A DNA stretch of 64,000 bases from Bacteroidota bacterium (GCA_018266795.1 JAFDZV010000026.1:63609-127608); one strand, 5' to 3'; positions 19,884 through 29,881 are shown, counted from the stretch's first letter. A program made the numbers and translations. Notes: generated by a model not told the origin, from the sequence alone.

Positions 19884-21098
19884 TTATCTGGCAACCTGCA
19901 TCACACGCGAGGATACCTGCGCGCCGCTCTGGAACTGCGCTCTCAACTGGTACATGTACCATCCGGAACTCAGCTTCGAGACATCCACCGTTGCGGAATA
20001 ACTGCCGGCCTCCTTCGCACCTTCGTTGACGTCCATCACCACCTCCCCTCTTGCATCCAACAGACGCAGCGAGGTCTGAGCGCTGGCCTCCGGCAGCGTG
20101 TATGCAATCGTGGTGGTGCCGGCAGCAGGGTTCGGGGAGTTGACCGCCAGCATGGAGTGGTCCGGCACGGGGCTGGCAGCGTGACGATCGGGACCGGCAA
20201 TCATGCTTGCAAGAGCCTCGCCGCTGTAGAGCATCGCGAGCGGCTCCAGCTTCTGCCGGTACATCTGCATGAAGAGGAGAGGATACTTGCGGGCCAGCAC
20301 GCTCAGCTCGTCCATTTCCGAATACGAGTCCACGCGCTGGCGCAGGTCAGGGAACTGTGCCAGCTCGACGGCATGGGCATCGGCGAAGTGACGACTGTGG
20401 CTGGCCATGCTGTCGGTGAAGGCAACCAGGTCCGCACGCACGCTTCCTTCCAGATTGTCCAGCGCAGCACGATAGTCGCGTGCCAGCCAGCGTGCAATCG
20501 CAGGCAGCTCCATCAGGTCCTGATATCCGGACGGCATCCCGTCCTCGTCGTCACCGTCGAGCGCAGCAGACCCTCCCCGTGCAAGCACCTGCTCCAGCGA
20601 ATCTCGCCGACGTTCCCGGCGAGCCTGGTATGTCCGCTGCTCGTCGGCTTCGCGACGCGCTATCTCCTCGGCATCCGGTTCACGCGGCGCCACGGTATCG
20701 GCGGCAGGCTCCGTCGCCGAAACTTCCACGGCCACCGTCGTATCCGGAACCACCTCTTCTCGTCCCTGCGACGCATACCGCCGCTCCTGCTCCTCGGCCA
20801 TGTGCCGCATCCGCGCCACCATGATCGCATAGCGCGCGCGAAGTTCATCAAGTTGAGCAAGGTCATGCCCCGAGAGAACCTCGTCGATGCGGACCTTGTA
20901 CGCATTCAGGCGTGTCTCCCAGAAGTGCAGCGCGATCTGGCCGAACTCGTCGCTGATGGATCGCGCGAAGCGGGCGCGAAGGGAGTCGTCGAACGGCGTG
21001 GTGTTGTCGGCGTCCTGGCTCTGCGCGTGCAACGGCGCGGCCCAGATCGCCACCGTCGCCGCAGCCAGAAGCGCCGCGAAGTGGATACCACTCTTCAT
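19884..21098 (-). CDS. Secreted coiled-coil protein with T9SS type A sorting domain
   Basis: 404-residue exported protein of unknown function. The signal peptide is MKSGIHFAALLAAATVAIWA followed by APLHAQ. Residues about 30-290 are highly charged and helical (Arg/Glu/Asp/Ala rich, e.g. DEEQ-like stretches around EIARREADEQRTYQARRER), probably coiled coil. The last 90 residues are a sorting domain: SPNPAAGTTTIAYTLPE, LRLLDARGEVV, LSSGWYMYQL, terminal RVMQVAR. A GGAG Shine-Dalgarno lies six bases before the ATG. Confidence 0.9.
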   Translation of the reverse strand: MKSGIHFAALLAAATVAIWAAPLHAQSQDADNTTPFDDSLRARFARSISDEFGQIALHFWETRLNAYKVRIDEVLSGHDLAQLDELRARYAIMVARMRHMAEEQERRYASQGREEVVPDTTVAVEVSATEPAADTVAPREPDAEEIARREADEQRTYQARRERRRDSLEQVLARGGSAALDGDDEDGMPSGYQDLMELPAIARWLARDYRAALDNLEGSVRADLVAFTDSMASHSRHFADAHAVELAQFPDLRQRVDSYSEMDELSVLARKYPLLFMQMYRQKLEPLAMLYSGEALASMIAGPDRHAASPVPDHSMLAVNSPNPAAGTTTIAYTLPEASAQTSLRLLDARGEVVMDVNEGAKEAGSYSATVDVSKLSSGWYMYQLRAQFQSGAQVSSRVMQVAR

Positions 21099-21325
21099 CT
21101 GAATCTCCAGTTGAGTGACTTCGCCGGAAAATTTGTACCGGCCGCACTAGCGCACCCCACGGTGCACAACGGCCGGCGGCAAAGGTACGAACGGCGGCGC
21201 GATACAACTGCGCCATTCGCGGAGATGCGAGCGGAATCTGTTTTGTCCTGCATCCGAAGTGCGTCCGCGTGCAGGAAGGCGGGTGTGGCATATGCGCCTG
21301 TGCCGGCGCGGGGCGCATTCGAGAA

Positions 21326-22753
21326 TCAGAGTGATTCCAGAAACGCAATCAGGGCAGCCCGATCGGAAACGGAGAGTCGGCGATACAGTTCCTGCGACGC
21401 GGCCGCTTCGCCGCCATGCCAGAGGATCGCCTCCTCGAGATTGCGCGCGCGGCCATCGTGCAGAAACCGGGAATGTCCGTTGACGTTCTTCACGAGACCG
21501 ATCCCCCATAGTGGCGGTGTCCGCCACTCGCTCCCGGATGCAACACCATCGGGCCGATTGTCGGCGAGCCCATCTCCCATGTCGTGGAGAAGAAGATCGG
21601 TGTACGGGTGGATCACCTGATGTGAAAGCTCCGGATACCCCGGCACGTCGCCGGTCTCGAAACGTGTTGTATGGCAGGATGCGCACTGTATGCCGTTGAA
21701 GACGGCACCACCATGCTGTACCACCGGGCTCTGCCAATTCCGCTGGCGCGGAACGGCAAGCAGACGCACGTATGTCACGATGGTCCTGAAGTCCTGCTCG
21801 CCCAACTCCGGTTGCGTCCGCCCGTTCGCGCTCGCATGCCCGGACACATCATCCGGATAGAGCGTGGAGGTAATTCCGATATCCGCGTTGAAGGCCTTCG
21901 CAATCTGCTGCTCGATCGTGGGCTGGCCGGCCTTCCATCCGAAGCGGCCCAGCGTCGTGCACTTGCGCGCAACATCCGGAACGCGATTGGCTCGTCCGGA
22001 TATACCATCGTGGTTGGCGTCATCCGGATCGGCAGCCGCAAGTATATCCCGCTCGGGAATCGCCTCCAGAAGGCCGAGGCCGAAGTTGAACGGCGCGACG
22101 CGCGGCGAGAACCGAACGCGCTCGTTCATCGGTCCGAAACGAAGATGATGGAAGGAGTATTCCGGCTTCGCGAGCGTGAACGAACCGCCATCTGCGAATT
22201 CACCGGCAACATCGTCATATCGCACCTGTACGATCCCCTCCCCCTGTTCGCCTCCGATGTGATACATGTCCAGTTGCTCGCCATAGACAGGATCGGGGAC
22301 CCAACTCCCATCGGCATCCTGGAGACTGAAACGCACGATCATGGACTCCGAGATGGCATTGGACTCGGGCGGGCGCCCGCGCCCGTCGTGATCGTGGCAG
22401 CGCTCGCAGCCTACGGCACTGAAGAACGGACCAACCGGTGCGGGCCCGCGATCCAGCATGCGGTCCCAATCGCGCTCGAACGGCACCTTCCCCTGATAGA
22501 ACTCGTCCCAATGTCCGGTAACCAGGTTCCGCAGCGAGCGCCCGAACGCGTCCCTGCTGGTATCAACGATCGTTGTGCCGCCACCGAGGAGTTCATCTCC
22601 ATTCCGATACACCGGCCTCATGGCAGCGGTATTCAAAACGGCAGCTCCCCATCTGGTTGATGTCATCCGCTGATAAGCGAACACCAGCAGCGGAACCAGT
22701 AACAACAGTGCCATGTTGAAAAGCCTGCGGCGCGCCCAAACGTATTGCTTCAT
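21326..22753 (-). CDS. Di-heme oxidoreductase family c-type cytochrome
   Basis: 475-residue membrane-anchored periplasmic protein of the DHOR family. One N-terminal transmembrane helix (residues about 13-28) serves as signal anchor. Two heme c motifs are seen, CERCH at 116-120 and CASCH at 357-361, together with the family phrases GPFFSAVGCERCHDHDGRGRP, ISGRANRVPD, and WRTPPLWGIG with FLHDGRARNLEEAILWHGG near the end. The redox partner is unknown. It follows the lipoprotein gene 22899-23750 across a hairpin-rich spacer and may be weakly co-transcribed with it. Confidence 0.93.
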   Translation of the reverse strand: MKQYVWARRRLFNMALLLLVPLLVFAYQRMTSTRWGAAVLNTAAMRPVYRNGDELLGGGTTIVDTSRDAFGRSLRNLVTGHWDEFYQGKVPFERDWDRMLDRGPAPVGPFFSAVGCERCHDHDGRGRPPESNAISESMIVRFSLQDADGSWVPDPVYGEQLDMYHIGGEQGEGIVQVRYDDVAGEFADGGSFTLAKPEYSFHHLRFGPMNERVRFSPRVAPFNFGLGLLEAIPERDILAAADPDDANHDGISGRANRVPDVARKCTTLGRFGWKAGQPTIEQQIAKAFNADIGITSTLYPDDVSGHASANGRTQPELGEQDFRTIVTYVRLLAVPRQRNWQSPVVQHGGAVFNGIQCASCHTTRFETGDVPGYPELSHQVIHPYTDLLLHDMGDGLADNRPDGVASGSEWRTPPLWGIGLVKNVNGHSRFLHDGRARNLEEAILWHGGEAAASQELYRRLSVSDRAALIAFLESL

Positions 22754-22805
22754 GACTGCTCCCCGGCGGATTGATCATCGAAGACGAACCGTTGCTGCAA
22801 TCGTT

Positions 22806-22892
22806 CGTGCCGGAGGCGAAGGTTCGCGGGTGCGCCTTCCATCCTCCGGCACGATATCATCAGACCTTCCGTGTCAGGAAGGATATCCTAGT
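22806..22892 (-). terminator. Tandem hairpins between lipoprotein and cytochrome genes
   Basis: CGTGCCGGAGG (22806-22816) and CCTCCGGCACG (22853-22863) form a perfect 11-bp stem with an inner GAAGG/CCTTC pair. Next to it CCTTCC-GTGTCA-GGAAGG (22875-22892) forms a second stem. They lie just past the stop of the lipoprotein gene, with no U-tract; they could be terminators, an attenuator or mRNA stabilisers. Confidence 0.55.
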
Positions 22893-22898
22893 GCACGA

Positions 22899-23750
22899 TC
22901 ACTCGCCGATCTGCTCGGAGAGCACGTCGAACGAGCCCATGTTGCTCAACAGATCGAGGCGGCTGACGCTGTGATACGGATAGCGACCGGAGCCATCCAC
23001 CTGCTCGGTGAATCGGATCTCGTCACCATGAACCACCTGGCCATTCGGAAGTGTGAAGTCGTACGCGGGACCACCGTTCTGACCCAGGATCCACTCGCAG
23101 GCGCCGGCATCCACGTTCACCGCATTTGCATGCGTGCCCTTCTGCTGCTGCTCACCGAACTTGACCGTGATCACAACCCATCCGATCCTGATCGTGATCG
23201 TGACGCTGAAGAAGGCATACGTGGTGGAGCCAACCGGAACGTTTTCCTGCGTTCCCACTACCGTGCCGCCGCTGAGGACGTTGATCTTGTAGATACCGTC
23301 ACCGGCGTTGAAGGTTGGCCGCAGCGTGGAGCGCTGGGGGTTGGTCAGGTCCTGACCGACTTCGATGCGTCCCTGCTCGATAAGGCCATCGTACGCAACG
23401 GCCGCCAGCTGCTGGCCCGGACCGGCCGGAGCCTGCGTCTTCACATCGAGATGTCCATCGTGCGCGGCTCCGAATGTGCTCTTGAGACCGCTTGCAAGAT
23501 CGTTCGACCCGGTCACGCTGAGAACGCCGGTCTCCTGATCGTATGTTGTTGCTGCGGTACCGGCACCGCACCGATCGGCGCCGAGCGTCGACGAGCAATT
23601 GGCACCGAGAACGTGCTCCGACTTCCCGCCGTGGGTAGGCTGGGTGGGCGCGTTCGGCACATTTGCACCGTCGCCATTGCAGCTGATAATGGTAATTGCC
23701 AATCCGCACGTCACGACCGCTAGTGATGCTGTCAACAATCGAATATTCAT
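22899..23750 (-). CDS. Predicted lipoprotein, function unknown
   Basis: 283-residue exported lipoprotein starting MNIRLLTASLAVVTCGLA with lipobox TIISC. After a Pro/Thr/His-rich linker, the body is beta-rich (GQDLTNPQRSTLRPTFNAG, YAFFSVTITIRIGWVVITVK). No conserved domain recognised. The purine-rich GAGGGAGAG just before the ATG supports the start; the longer upstream frame is not signal-like. It precedes a di-heme cytochrome gene. Confidence 0.85.
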   Translation of the reverse strand: MNIRLLTASLAVVTCGLAITIISCNGDGANVPNAPTQPTHGGKSEHVLGANCSSTLGADRCGAGTAATTYDQETGVLSVTGSNDLASGLKSTFGAAHDGHLDVKTQAPAGPGQQLAAVAYDGLIEQGRIEVGQDLTNPQRSTLRPTFNAGDGIYKINVLSGGTVVGTQENVPVGSTTYAFFSVTITIRIGWVVITVKFGEQQQKGTHANAVNVDAGACEWILGQNGGPAYDFTLPNGQVVHGDEIRFTEQVDGSGRYPYHSVSRLDLLSNMGSFDVLSEQIGE

Positions 23751-24259
23751 GTCTCTCTCTCCCTCTTTCAGCCGCGGCTGAACGTTGAGTGAAGTTCCTT
23801 GGGGGATGAAACGATGGAGTCCCCGGAAGGGCTTCAGTATCGGCGAACCCGCTCGATACCGTGTGGCGCAGCCCCGTACCGGGAGAACAGGAGTTCCTAA
23901 CATCGGGCGCTACAAGGCCGGTAGACTATGAAGCGCAGCCCGGTTCTGATAGGAACCGACTACAGTATGTGGTGCAACGATTTGCACTGGATATTCACAG
24001 TGGCGGCGGTGTCAATCGCAATACGGACCAATGCCCTCGGGCACGCGCCCGTGTATCGCTCGATTCCAGGTGTTGTCCGCTTCCCGGACCGAACTGTGGA
24101 GTGTTCCACCACCCGCGACACGTACATGTACGAAATACCGAATCGCCGGTGCAAACTTGCTTGGGAAAAAACTCGTGGAACAGTACATATTCATGTACCC
24201 ATCAGCCCGGCAACGAGGGTGAGAACGATGACGGCGATTCGCTTCAGCCTCCCCGCATA

Positions 24260-24310
24260 TTCGAAACGCAACGAGCCGCGAAACACTGGGCGTTCTCACG
24301 GCTCGCAATC
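24260..24310. repeat. Hairpin repeat, copy 2
   Basis: CGAGCCG (24272-24278) pairs with CGGCTCG (24299-24305). Flanks match copy 1 at 19758-19813 (TTCGAAACGC upstream, GGCTCGC downstream), while the loops differ. Confidence 0.65.
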
Positions 24311-24462
24311 ATCGACATCAAGAATTCCGGACACCTGGCGCTGCGGGCTCTCGAGCGCATCCCGGTTCCGATAGGAACGGTAAGGCAACGCGCTGCCCGG
24401 CAATACGTTGAAGCAACTCCCACTTCACCGCACCATGCCGGTGCACGTGAGGCGCACACGGC

Positions 24463-24494
24463 ACTCATCACTCATACCCCATCACTCATCCCTC
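24463..24494. repeat. ACTCATC heptad-like repeat
   Basis: Units ACTCATC, ACTCATA, CCCCATC, ACTCATC in tandem, immediately downstream of the kgd stop. Same family as 33651-33683. Confidence 0.6.
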
Positions 24495-24497
24495 GTT

Positions 24498-27400
24498 CTA
24501 CCGGCCCAGGGCGCGACGCACGATCTCCTCCTGTTCGCGGAGGTGCCGCTTCATGCTTCCTGCGGCCGGACTTCCCGATGCCGGACGTCCGAGGAAGCTG
24601 AGCTTCTGCATGCCGACCAGTTCCTCGGCGATCCAGTCAGAAAGCGTGAACCACATTCCCATGTTCTTCGGCTCCTCCTGCACCCAGACGATGTCCGTCA
24701 CGTGTGCGTAGCGCTCCAGCTCTGCACGCACCTCGGCCGACGGGAACGGATAGAGCTTCTCGATCCGGATGATGGCAACGTCCGTCTGGCTGGCGGCATG
24801 GCGGGCCTTGACGAGATCGTAGTAGACCTTGCCGCTGCAGAGAACCACGCGGCGCACGACGGCGGGATCGATCGGATCCACCTCCGGAATAACGCGCTTG
24901 AACTCGCCGTTGATCAGTTCCTCCATGGAGGCAGCCGCAACCGGATCGCGCAGCAGGCTCTTCGGCGTCAGCACCACGAGCGGCTTGCGCACCTCCTGCT
25001 TCGCCTGCCGGCGGAGCAGATGGAAGTATTGCGCGGCCGTGGTGGGATAGGCAACGCGGATGTTGTCCTCCGCACAGAGCGTCAGGAAACGCTCGATGCG
25101 GGCGGACGAATGTTCCGGCCCCTGCCCCTCGAAGCCGTGCGGCAGAAGCAGCACCACGCTGGACGTCTGCTCCCACTTGTCCTCGCTGGAGGTGATGAAC
25201 TGGTCGATCACGATCTGAGCGCCGTTCACGAAGTCACCGAACTGCGCCTCCCAGAGCACCAGGGCATCCGGGTCCGCAACGGAGTATCCGTACTCGAAGC
25301 CCAGCACCGCGTACTCGGAGAGCGAGGAATCGAACACCATGAAGCGCGACTGCGTCTCTGCGAGATTGTTCAACGGCACATATCGTGAGTCCGACTTCTG
25401 GTCGTGCAGAACGGAATGACGTTGCGAGAACGTGCCGCGCTGGGAGTCCTGTCCGGAGAGCCGCACGGGGAACCCTTCCAGCAGCAACGAACCGAAGGCC
25501 AGCGCCTCGGCGAATGCCCAGTCGATCTTCCCCTCCTGCGCAAGCTTCGGGCGTTTCTCGAACTGCGCAACGAGCTTCGCATGCGCATCGACATCCTCCG
25601 GCACGCTGGAGATCACCTTGATGATGTGGTTCAGCATGAAGTCCGGCACGCCGGTCTGCGGGTTGCCCCATGTCGCCGCCGGGTTCAGCGCATCCTCGCG
25701 CAGCGGATCGCCCAAGTCCTGCGCCGGCGCCAGAGCCTTCGTTGCGGCAAGCAGTCCTTCCAGCCGCTCCTTGAATTCATCCTCGTAGGAGTTCACCTCC
25801 TGCTGCGTCAGCGTGCCGTTGCGGAGCAGGCGATCGGTGTAGACTACGCGCGTTGACGGATGCGCCTTGATCTTCGCATAGAGAAGCGGCTGCGTGTACC
25901 CCGGCTCGTCGGTCTCGTTGTGACCGTAGCGACGGTAGCAGATCAGATCAACAACCACGTCGCGCTTGTAGCGCTGGCGATACTCGTAGGCGAGCCGCAT
26001 CACGTATACCGACGACTCCGGATCGTCCGCGTTCACGTGGAAGATGGGCGCCCCCACCATCTTCGCAATGTCCGTTGCGTAGCGCGTGGAACGGGTGTCG
26101 CGCGGCGACGCGGTGAAGCCGATCTGATTGTTCACCACCAGATGAATCGTGCCGCCGGTATGGTAGCCGTCCAGCTGGCTCATGTTCAACGTCTCGGCAA
26201 CCACACCCTGGCCGGCGAACGCGGCATCGCCGTGAAGCAGCACCGGGATGATCCTGGCTGCACCACCGTCGCCGATCCGATCCTGAAGCGCACGCACCAT
26301 CCCCTCCACCACCGGATTCACTGCCTCCAGATGGCTCGGATTGGGAGAGAGCCGTATCGTGATGCGCTCGCCGGTCTCCGTGACGATCGTGCCGCGCTCG
26401 CCCAGGTGGTACTTCACGTCGCCGGAGCCATGCACCGAGTTGGGATCCTTGTTGTCCTCGAACTCGGAGAAGATCTTGCCGGGGCTCTTGCCGATCACCG
26501 TTGCGAGCACGTTCAGACGGCCGCGGTGCGGCATGCCGATCACCACTTCCTTCACGCCGTCGAGAGCGGCGCGCTCCACCAGCTCATCGAGCATCGGGAT
26601 CGCCGTCTCCGCCCCCTCCATCGAGAAGCGCTTATGGCCGGTATACTTCGTCTGCAGAAACTTCTCGAAGCCCTCCGCCTCGCTCAGCTTGCGAAGCACA
26701 CGCTTCTTCTGCTCCGGCTTCATGTTCGGACTGTTGCGCCGGGTCTCCATGGTCTCCTGCAACCACAGCTTCTGGTCCAGGTCCGGAATGTGCGTGTACT
26801 CCACGCCGATGCGCTGGGTGTACGTGTCGCGCAGGATCGAGAGGATGGTGCGAAGATCGGCGCGCTCCATTCCGGCCATTCCCCCGGTCTGGAACGTGCG
26901 GTCGAAGTCCCAGATCGTGAGGCCGTACGTGGAGGGGTCGAGGTCGGGCTGGAAGTCGATGGTTTCGCCGAGCGGATTCAGATAGGCCTGCAGGTGTCCG
27001 CGCTGGCGGAAGCTGGAGATGAGCGTGAACACACGCTGCTGCTTCTCCACGGCCTCGTCGCGATTGTTGCCGAAGATGCTCGGATGCCGGTCGCGCGCCC
27101 AGGAGAGCGGACGATAGGGAATCCTGAGATCGCGGAAGATCTCCTCGTAGAACTCCTCCCCTCCCATCAGCAGTTCCTGAACGTAGGCCAGGAACAGACC
27201 GGACTCAGCGCCCTGAATGATGCGATGGTCGTACGTGGAGGTCATCTCCATCACCTTGGAGATGCCGAGTTCGCTGAGCGTCTCGACATCCATCGCCTGA
27301 TAGGCCGCGGGATAGTTGATGCCGCCGGTGGCGATGATGGTTCCCTGCCCCACCATCAGGCGGGGCACGGATGCAACCGTCCCGATGGTTCCGGGATTGG

Positions 27401-28217
27401 TCAGCGTCAGCGTGGTTCCCATGAAGTCATCGGGCGTCAGCTCGTTCCGGCGCGCCTTGCGAACCAGGGTCTCGTAGGCCGAGAAGAACTCCTGGAAGTT
27501 CATGAGATTGCTTCGCTTGATGCTCGGCACCACCAGCGAGCGGCCGCCGTCCGGGCGCTCGATGTCGATGGCGAGACCAAGGTTCACATCCCGGCGCACT
27601 ACCAGATAGGGCTTGCCGTCGATGTTCTGAAAACTGTTGTTGAGCGACTGATACTTGCCGAGCGCCTTCACCAGCGCCCACCCCACGATATGGGTGAAGC
27701 TCAGCTTCCCCTGATCGCTCGCCTTCAGATAGCCGTTCACCAGCGTGCGGTTCTCCTCCAGCAGCTTCACCGGGATCTCGCGGAACGAGGTCGCCGTTGG
27801 AATCTGAAGGCTCGCCTCCATGTTCTGCACGATGCGCGCGCCGATACCGGTCAGCTGCTTCGCCCCCTCGGGAATCGGCGTGGGCGCTTTCGCCTCCTCC
27901 ACCTTTGCGGTGGAGGCTGCCGGCGGTGCCGGAGCCGCCGCGGGCTTTGCTGCCGGTGCAGGCGCCTGCGACGCACCACCGTTCGCGGCCTCGCGCGCGG
28001 GACGGGTGGCTGCCGGCTCCGCGACAACACGGCCGTTGCCATTGCTCACAGCCGCAACCGGCTGCGCGACCCGCTCGGTCCCCGCCTCATCGGGGTTGTT
28101 GGGGTCATACGACGCAAAGAACTCGCGCCATGTCGCGTCGAATGCGTTCGGGTTCTTGAGGTACTCGAAGTAGAGTTCGTTGATGTAGGCGGAGTTCGGT
28201 CCGAAGCTGCTGCTCAT
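24498..28217 (-). CDS. kgd: Multifunctional 2-oxoglutarate decarboxylase/dehydrogenase (E2-E1 fusion, Kgd type)
   Basis: 1,239-residue TCA-cycle enzyme decarboxylating 2-oxoglutarate and transferring the succinyl group. Order: an E1-type N-terminal helix (YINELYFEYLKNPNAFDATW, residues 11-30), a long Ala/Pro linker (46-118), an E2 acyltransferase domain (120-350) with TYDHRIIQGAESG at 328-340, then the thiamine-diphosphate E1 part with VIGMPHRGRLNVLA, VHGSGDVKYHLG and VNNQIGFTASPRDTRSTRYA, and the C-terminal transketolase-like domain. This matches mycobacterial Kgd in architecture and length; no lipoyl domain is present, so lipoyl must come from another E2. Start set at MSSSFGPNSAY; earlier codons are not protein-like. 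Confidence 0.95.
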   Translation of the reverse strand: MSSSFGPNSAYINELYFEYLKNPNAFDATWREFFASYDPNNPDEAGTERVAQPVAAVSNGNGRVVAEPAATRPAREAANGGASQAPAPAAKPAAAPAPPAASTAKVEEAKAPTPIPEGAKQLTGIGARIVQNMEASLQIPTATSFREIPVKLLEENRTLVNGYLKASDQGKLSFTHIVGWALVKALGKYQSLNNSFQNIDGKPYLVVRRDVNLGLAIDIERPDGGRSLVVPSIKRSNLMNFQEFFSAYETLVRKARRNELTPDDFMGTTLTLTNPGTIGTVASVPRLMVGQGTIIATGGINYPAAYQAMDVETLSELGISKVMEMTSTYDHRIIQGAESGLFLAYVQELLMGGEEFYEEIFRDLRIPYRPLSWARDRHPSIFGNNRDEAVEKQQRVFTLISSFRQRGHLQAYLNPLGETIDFQPDLDPSTYGLTIWDFDRTFQTGGMAGMERADLRTILSILRDTYTQRIGVEYTHIPDLDQKLWLQETMETRRNSPNMKPEQKKRVLRKLSEAEGFEKFLQTKYTGHKRFSMEGAETAIPMLDELVERAALDGVKEVVIGMPHRGRLNVLATVIGKSPGKIFSEFEDNKDPNSVHGSGDVKYHLGERGTIVTETGERITIRLSPNPSHLEAVNPVVEGMVRALQDRIGDGGAARIIPVLLHGDAAFAGQGVVAETLNMSQLDGYHTGGTIHLVVNNQIGFTASPRDTRSTRYATDIAKMVGAPIFHVNADDPESSVYVMRLAYEYRQRYKRDVVVDLICYRRYGHNETDEPGYTQPLLYAKIKAHPSTRVVYTDRLLRNGTLTQQEVNSYEDEFKERLEGLLAATKALAPAQDLGDPLREDALNPAATWGNPQTGVPDFMLNHIIKVISSVPEDVDAHAKLVAQFEKRPKLAQEGKIDWAFAEALAFGSLLLEGFPVRLSGQDSQRGTFSQRHSVLHDQKSDSRYVPLNNLAETQSRFMVFDSSLSEYAVLGFEYGYSVADPDALVLWEAQFGDFVNGAQIVIDQFITSSEDKWEQTSSVVLLLPHGFEGQGPEHSSARIERFLTLCAEDNIRVAYPTTAAQYFHLLRRQAKQEVRKPLVVLTPKSLLRDPVAAASMEELINGEFKRVIPEVDPIDPAVVRRVVLCSGKVYYDLVKARHAASQTDVAIIRIEKLYPFPSAEVRAELERYAHVTDIVWVQEEPKNMGMWFTLSDWIAEELVGMQKLSFLGRPASGSPAAGSMKRHLREQEEIVRRALGR

Positions 28218-28349
28218 GGATGAACGGCAAAAGCATTGATGGGAGCGAGACGAGGGGACTCGCCAGAGTGCGGCACGATTCGTACTGGGCGCGCCGACAT
28301 GTTGGTCAGCCGGGCGCTTTGGATGCGTTCGTACGCCAACTGCCACCGT

Positions 28350-28382
28350 GCAATATAGCGGCATGGCATTTCCCCGCACAAA
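28350..28382 (-). promoter_or_regulatory. Candidate Bacteroidota-type promoter of kgd
   Basis: On the minus strand TTTG (28382-28379) is followed after 21 bases by TATATTGC (28357-28350), resembling the Bacteroidota -33 TTTG and -7 TAnnTTTG boxes. It lies about 130 bases before the kgd start. Match is partial. Confidence 0.3.
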
Positions 28383-28386
28383 ACGC

Positions 28387-29766
28387 TCACAGATCGTTAT
28401 ACTCGATCAGCCGGTAATCGCCGTTGCGCCCTTCGTCCACGAAGACGAACCGGCGCTTTATTCCCTGGCGATAGATCCAGACCTCCCGGGGAGCGGAGTT
28501 GGGCTGCATATCGCGTGTGACCTCGGCCGGCGCGCCATACAACAGGTAGATCTTGCCGCGGTCCGTGAAGACTCCGTCGTTCTGGCCGATCGCCCTGAAG
28601 TTGAAGTAGGAGTAATCTGCCCGGCGATAGTATTCCGCCATCGCCTCGTTGTATCTGGTTGCAGGCGTGGGATCGCGCGGCGCCCAGAACGCATCGATCG
28701 CCCGCCGCTGCGCATCCTTTCCGCCGGAGAGCATCTCGTCGATCGTCTCATCGGTCGCGATCGGGAACAACGCACGGATCGCGTAGTCCGGCTTCGAGAG
28801 CGTGAAGGGCATGTCCACCCAGCGTATTCTGAACCGCGACGTATCGGTCACGGAGTTCTGCCCGGCCCGATATGTCAGCGCCAGCGAATAGTCGCCGACA
28901 TCCATGTCGTCGGTAGAGGCATCGATCAGCGCCCCGTATACCCGGCCGGTGTCCGTGCGTCTCGTGAGGTAGACGACGTCGTTGCCGCTCGTGACCGGCC
29001 GGTCCATGACCATCGGCCCAAGGATGGTTCCATCCCCCGTTCGCACCGTGCGCGCCGCCTCCCCCTTCTTCGGAACCGTGGAGACTTCGAAACGAAGGTT
29101 CTCCGGCACAACCGGGCTCGAAAGCGGAATGAAGGCGCGAAGCCTCCTGCCGAACATCGCGGCGCCGTCGATCGCCGTCAGCACCAGCGAATCGCCAACG
29201 GCCCGCCGGATAAACACCGGCATGCCGATTGCCGGCGACACGGAGTTGAAGTCATCCATCGCGAACGGCGCAGTGGTCTGCGTGAAGCCGCTGCCGGGCG
29301 TTCCATCATCCAATGTGTACTTCACCGTGTAGAGACCGGGTCGCAGGGCAAGCTCCACGGAGCCGCACAGGAAGTCGGTCTTGGAGTTGGTGCGGGCGTA
29401 CTCCTGCACGCGGGCGGTGTCGCGCCAGCTTGCGCGATCCACGATCACTCCGTCCGGCCCGGCAGCCTCCACGAAGAGGGTCGGCGTGGCAACGTACAAC
29501 CCTCCCTTGCGGTACGCCTGCGAAGTCCGCCGGAAGGTGAGGAGATCGTAGGAGAGACGGAAGGTGACGATGGCGCGGCCGCGGTTGGATGCCGGGCCGG
29601 GGAACGTTGCGATCTCGAGGAAGTAGTTGTCGCCGTAGGAGTAGTACTCGCCGAGATTCTCCGGAACGCCCGGCTGCGCGCGCAACGGCCCGGCCGCCAC
29701 GCCCGGGAGCAGAAGGGCCAGCAGAGGAAGCAGTGCGGCGATCGGGGTGCGGGTCCGGAATATCAT
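28387..29766 (-). CDS. GWxTD domain-containing secreted protein
   Basis: 459-residue exported protein of the GWxTD family known from the FCB group; function unknown. Signal peptide residues 1-30 (ALLPLLALLLPGVAAGPLRA). Several beta-sandwich segments follow. The family region at the C-terminus reads AMAEYYRRADYSYFNFRAIG, then NDGVFTDRGKIYLLYGAPAE, then APREVWIYRQG. The name-giving motif is altered: GVFTD instead of GWxTD, but the downstream DRGKIYLLYG block is intact. Located just upstream of kgd on the same strand. Confidence 0.87.
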   Translation of the reverse strand: MIFRTRTPIAALLPLLALLLPGVAAGPLRAQPGVPENLGEYYSYGDNYFLEIATFPGPASNRGRAIVTFRLSYDLLTFRRTSQAYRKGGLYVATPTLFVEAAGPDGVIVDRASWRDTARVQEYARTNSKTDFLCGSVELALRPGLYTVKYTLDDGTPGSGFTQTTAPFAMDDFNSVSPAIGMPVFIRRAVGDSLVLTAIDGAAMFGRRLRAFIPLSSPVVPENLRFEVSTVPKKGEAARTVRTGDGTILGPMVMDRPVTSGNDVVYLTRRTDTGRVYGALIDASTDDMDVGDYSLALTYRAGQNSVTDTSRFRIRWVDMPFTLSKPDYAIRALFPIATDETIDEMLSGGKDAQRRAIDAFWAPRDPTPATRYNEAMAEYYRRADYSYFNFRAIGQNDGVFTDRGKIYLLYGAPAEVTRDMQPNSAPREVWIYRQGIKRRFVFVDEGRNGDYRLIEYNDL

Positions 29767-29881
29767 CTGATCATGTGTACGCGTATCGTGATAACGCGCG
29801 AGCGGGGGTCGATCGTTTATGCGGCGCGTTCCATCGCGGCGCCGGGGAACGGCACCCCGGTTCGCGCCGTCGCGAACCCGG

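Larger units (their letters stand above)
23751..24497. other. 747-bp gene-free gap with repeats
   Basis: No supported gene. It carries a 20-bp repeat pair (23939-23958 and 24361-24380, 18 of 20 identical, each with an internal GGTTC/GGAAC inverted repeat), the hairpin repeat copy 2 (24260-24310) and an ACTCATC heptad block (24463-24494). Confidence 0.55.

Noticed and set aside
23861..24601. 246-codon plus-strand frame
   Set aside because: Crosses repeat elements and the end of kgd; no signal, domain or start context.
25860..28223. Long open frame of 787 codons on the plus strand
   Set aside because: It lies entirely antisense to kgd, whose motifs are unmistakable; GC-rich third positions create long antisense frames throughout this window.
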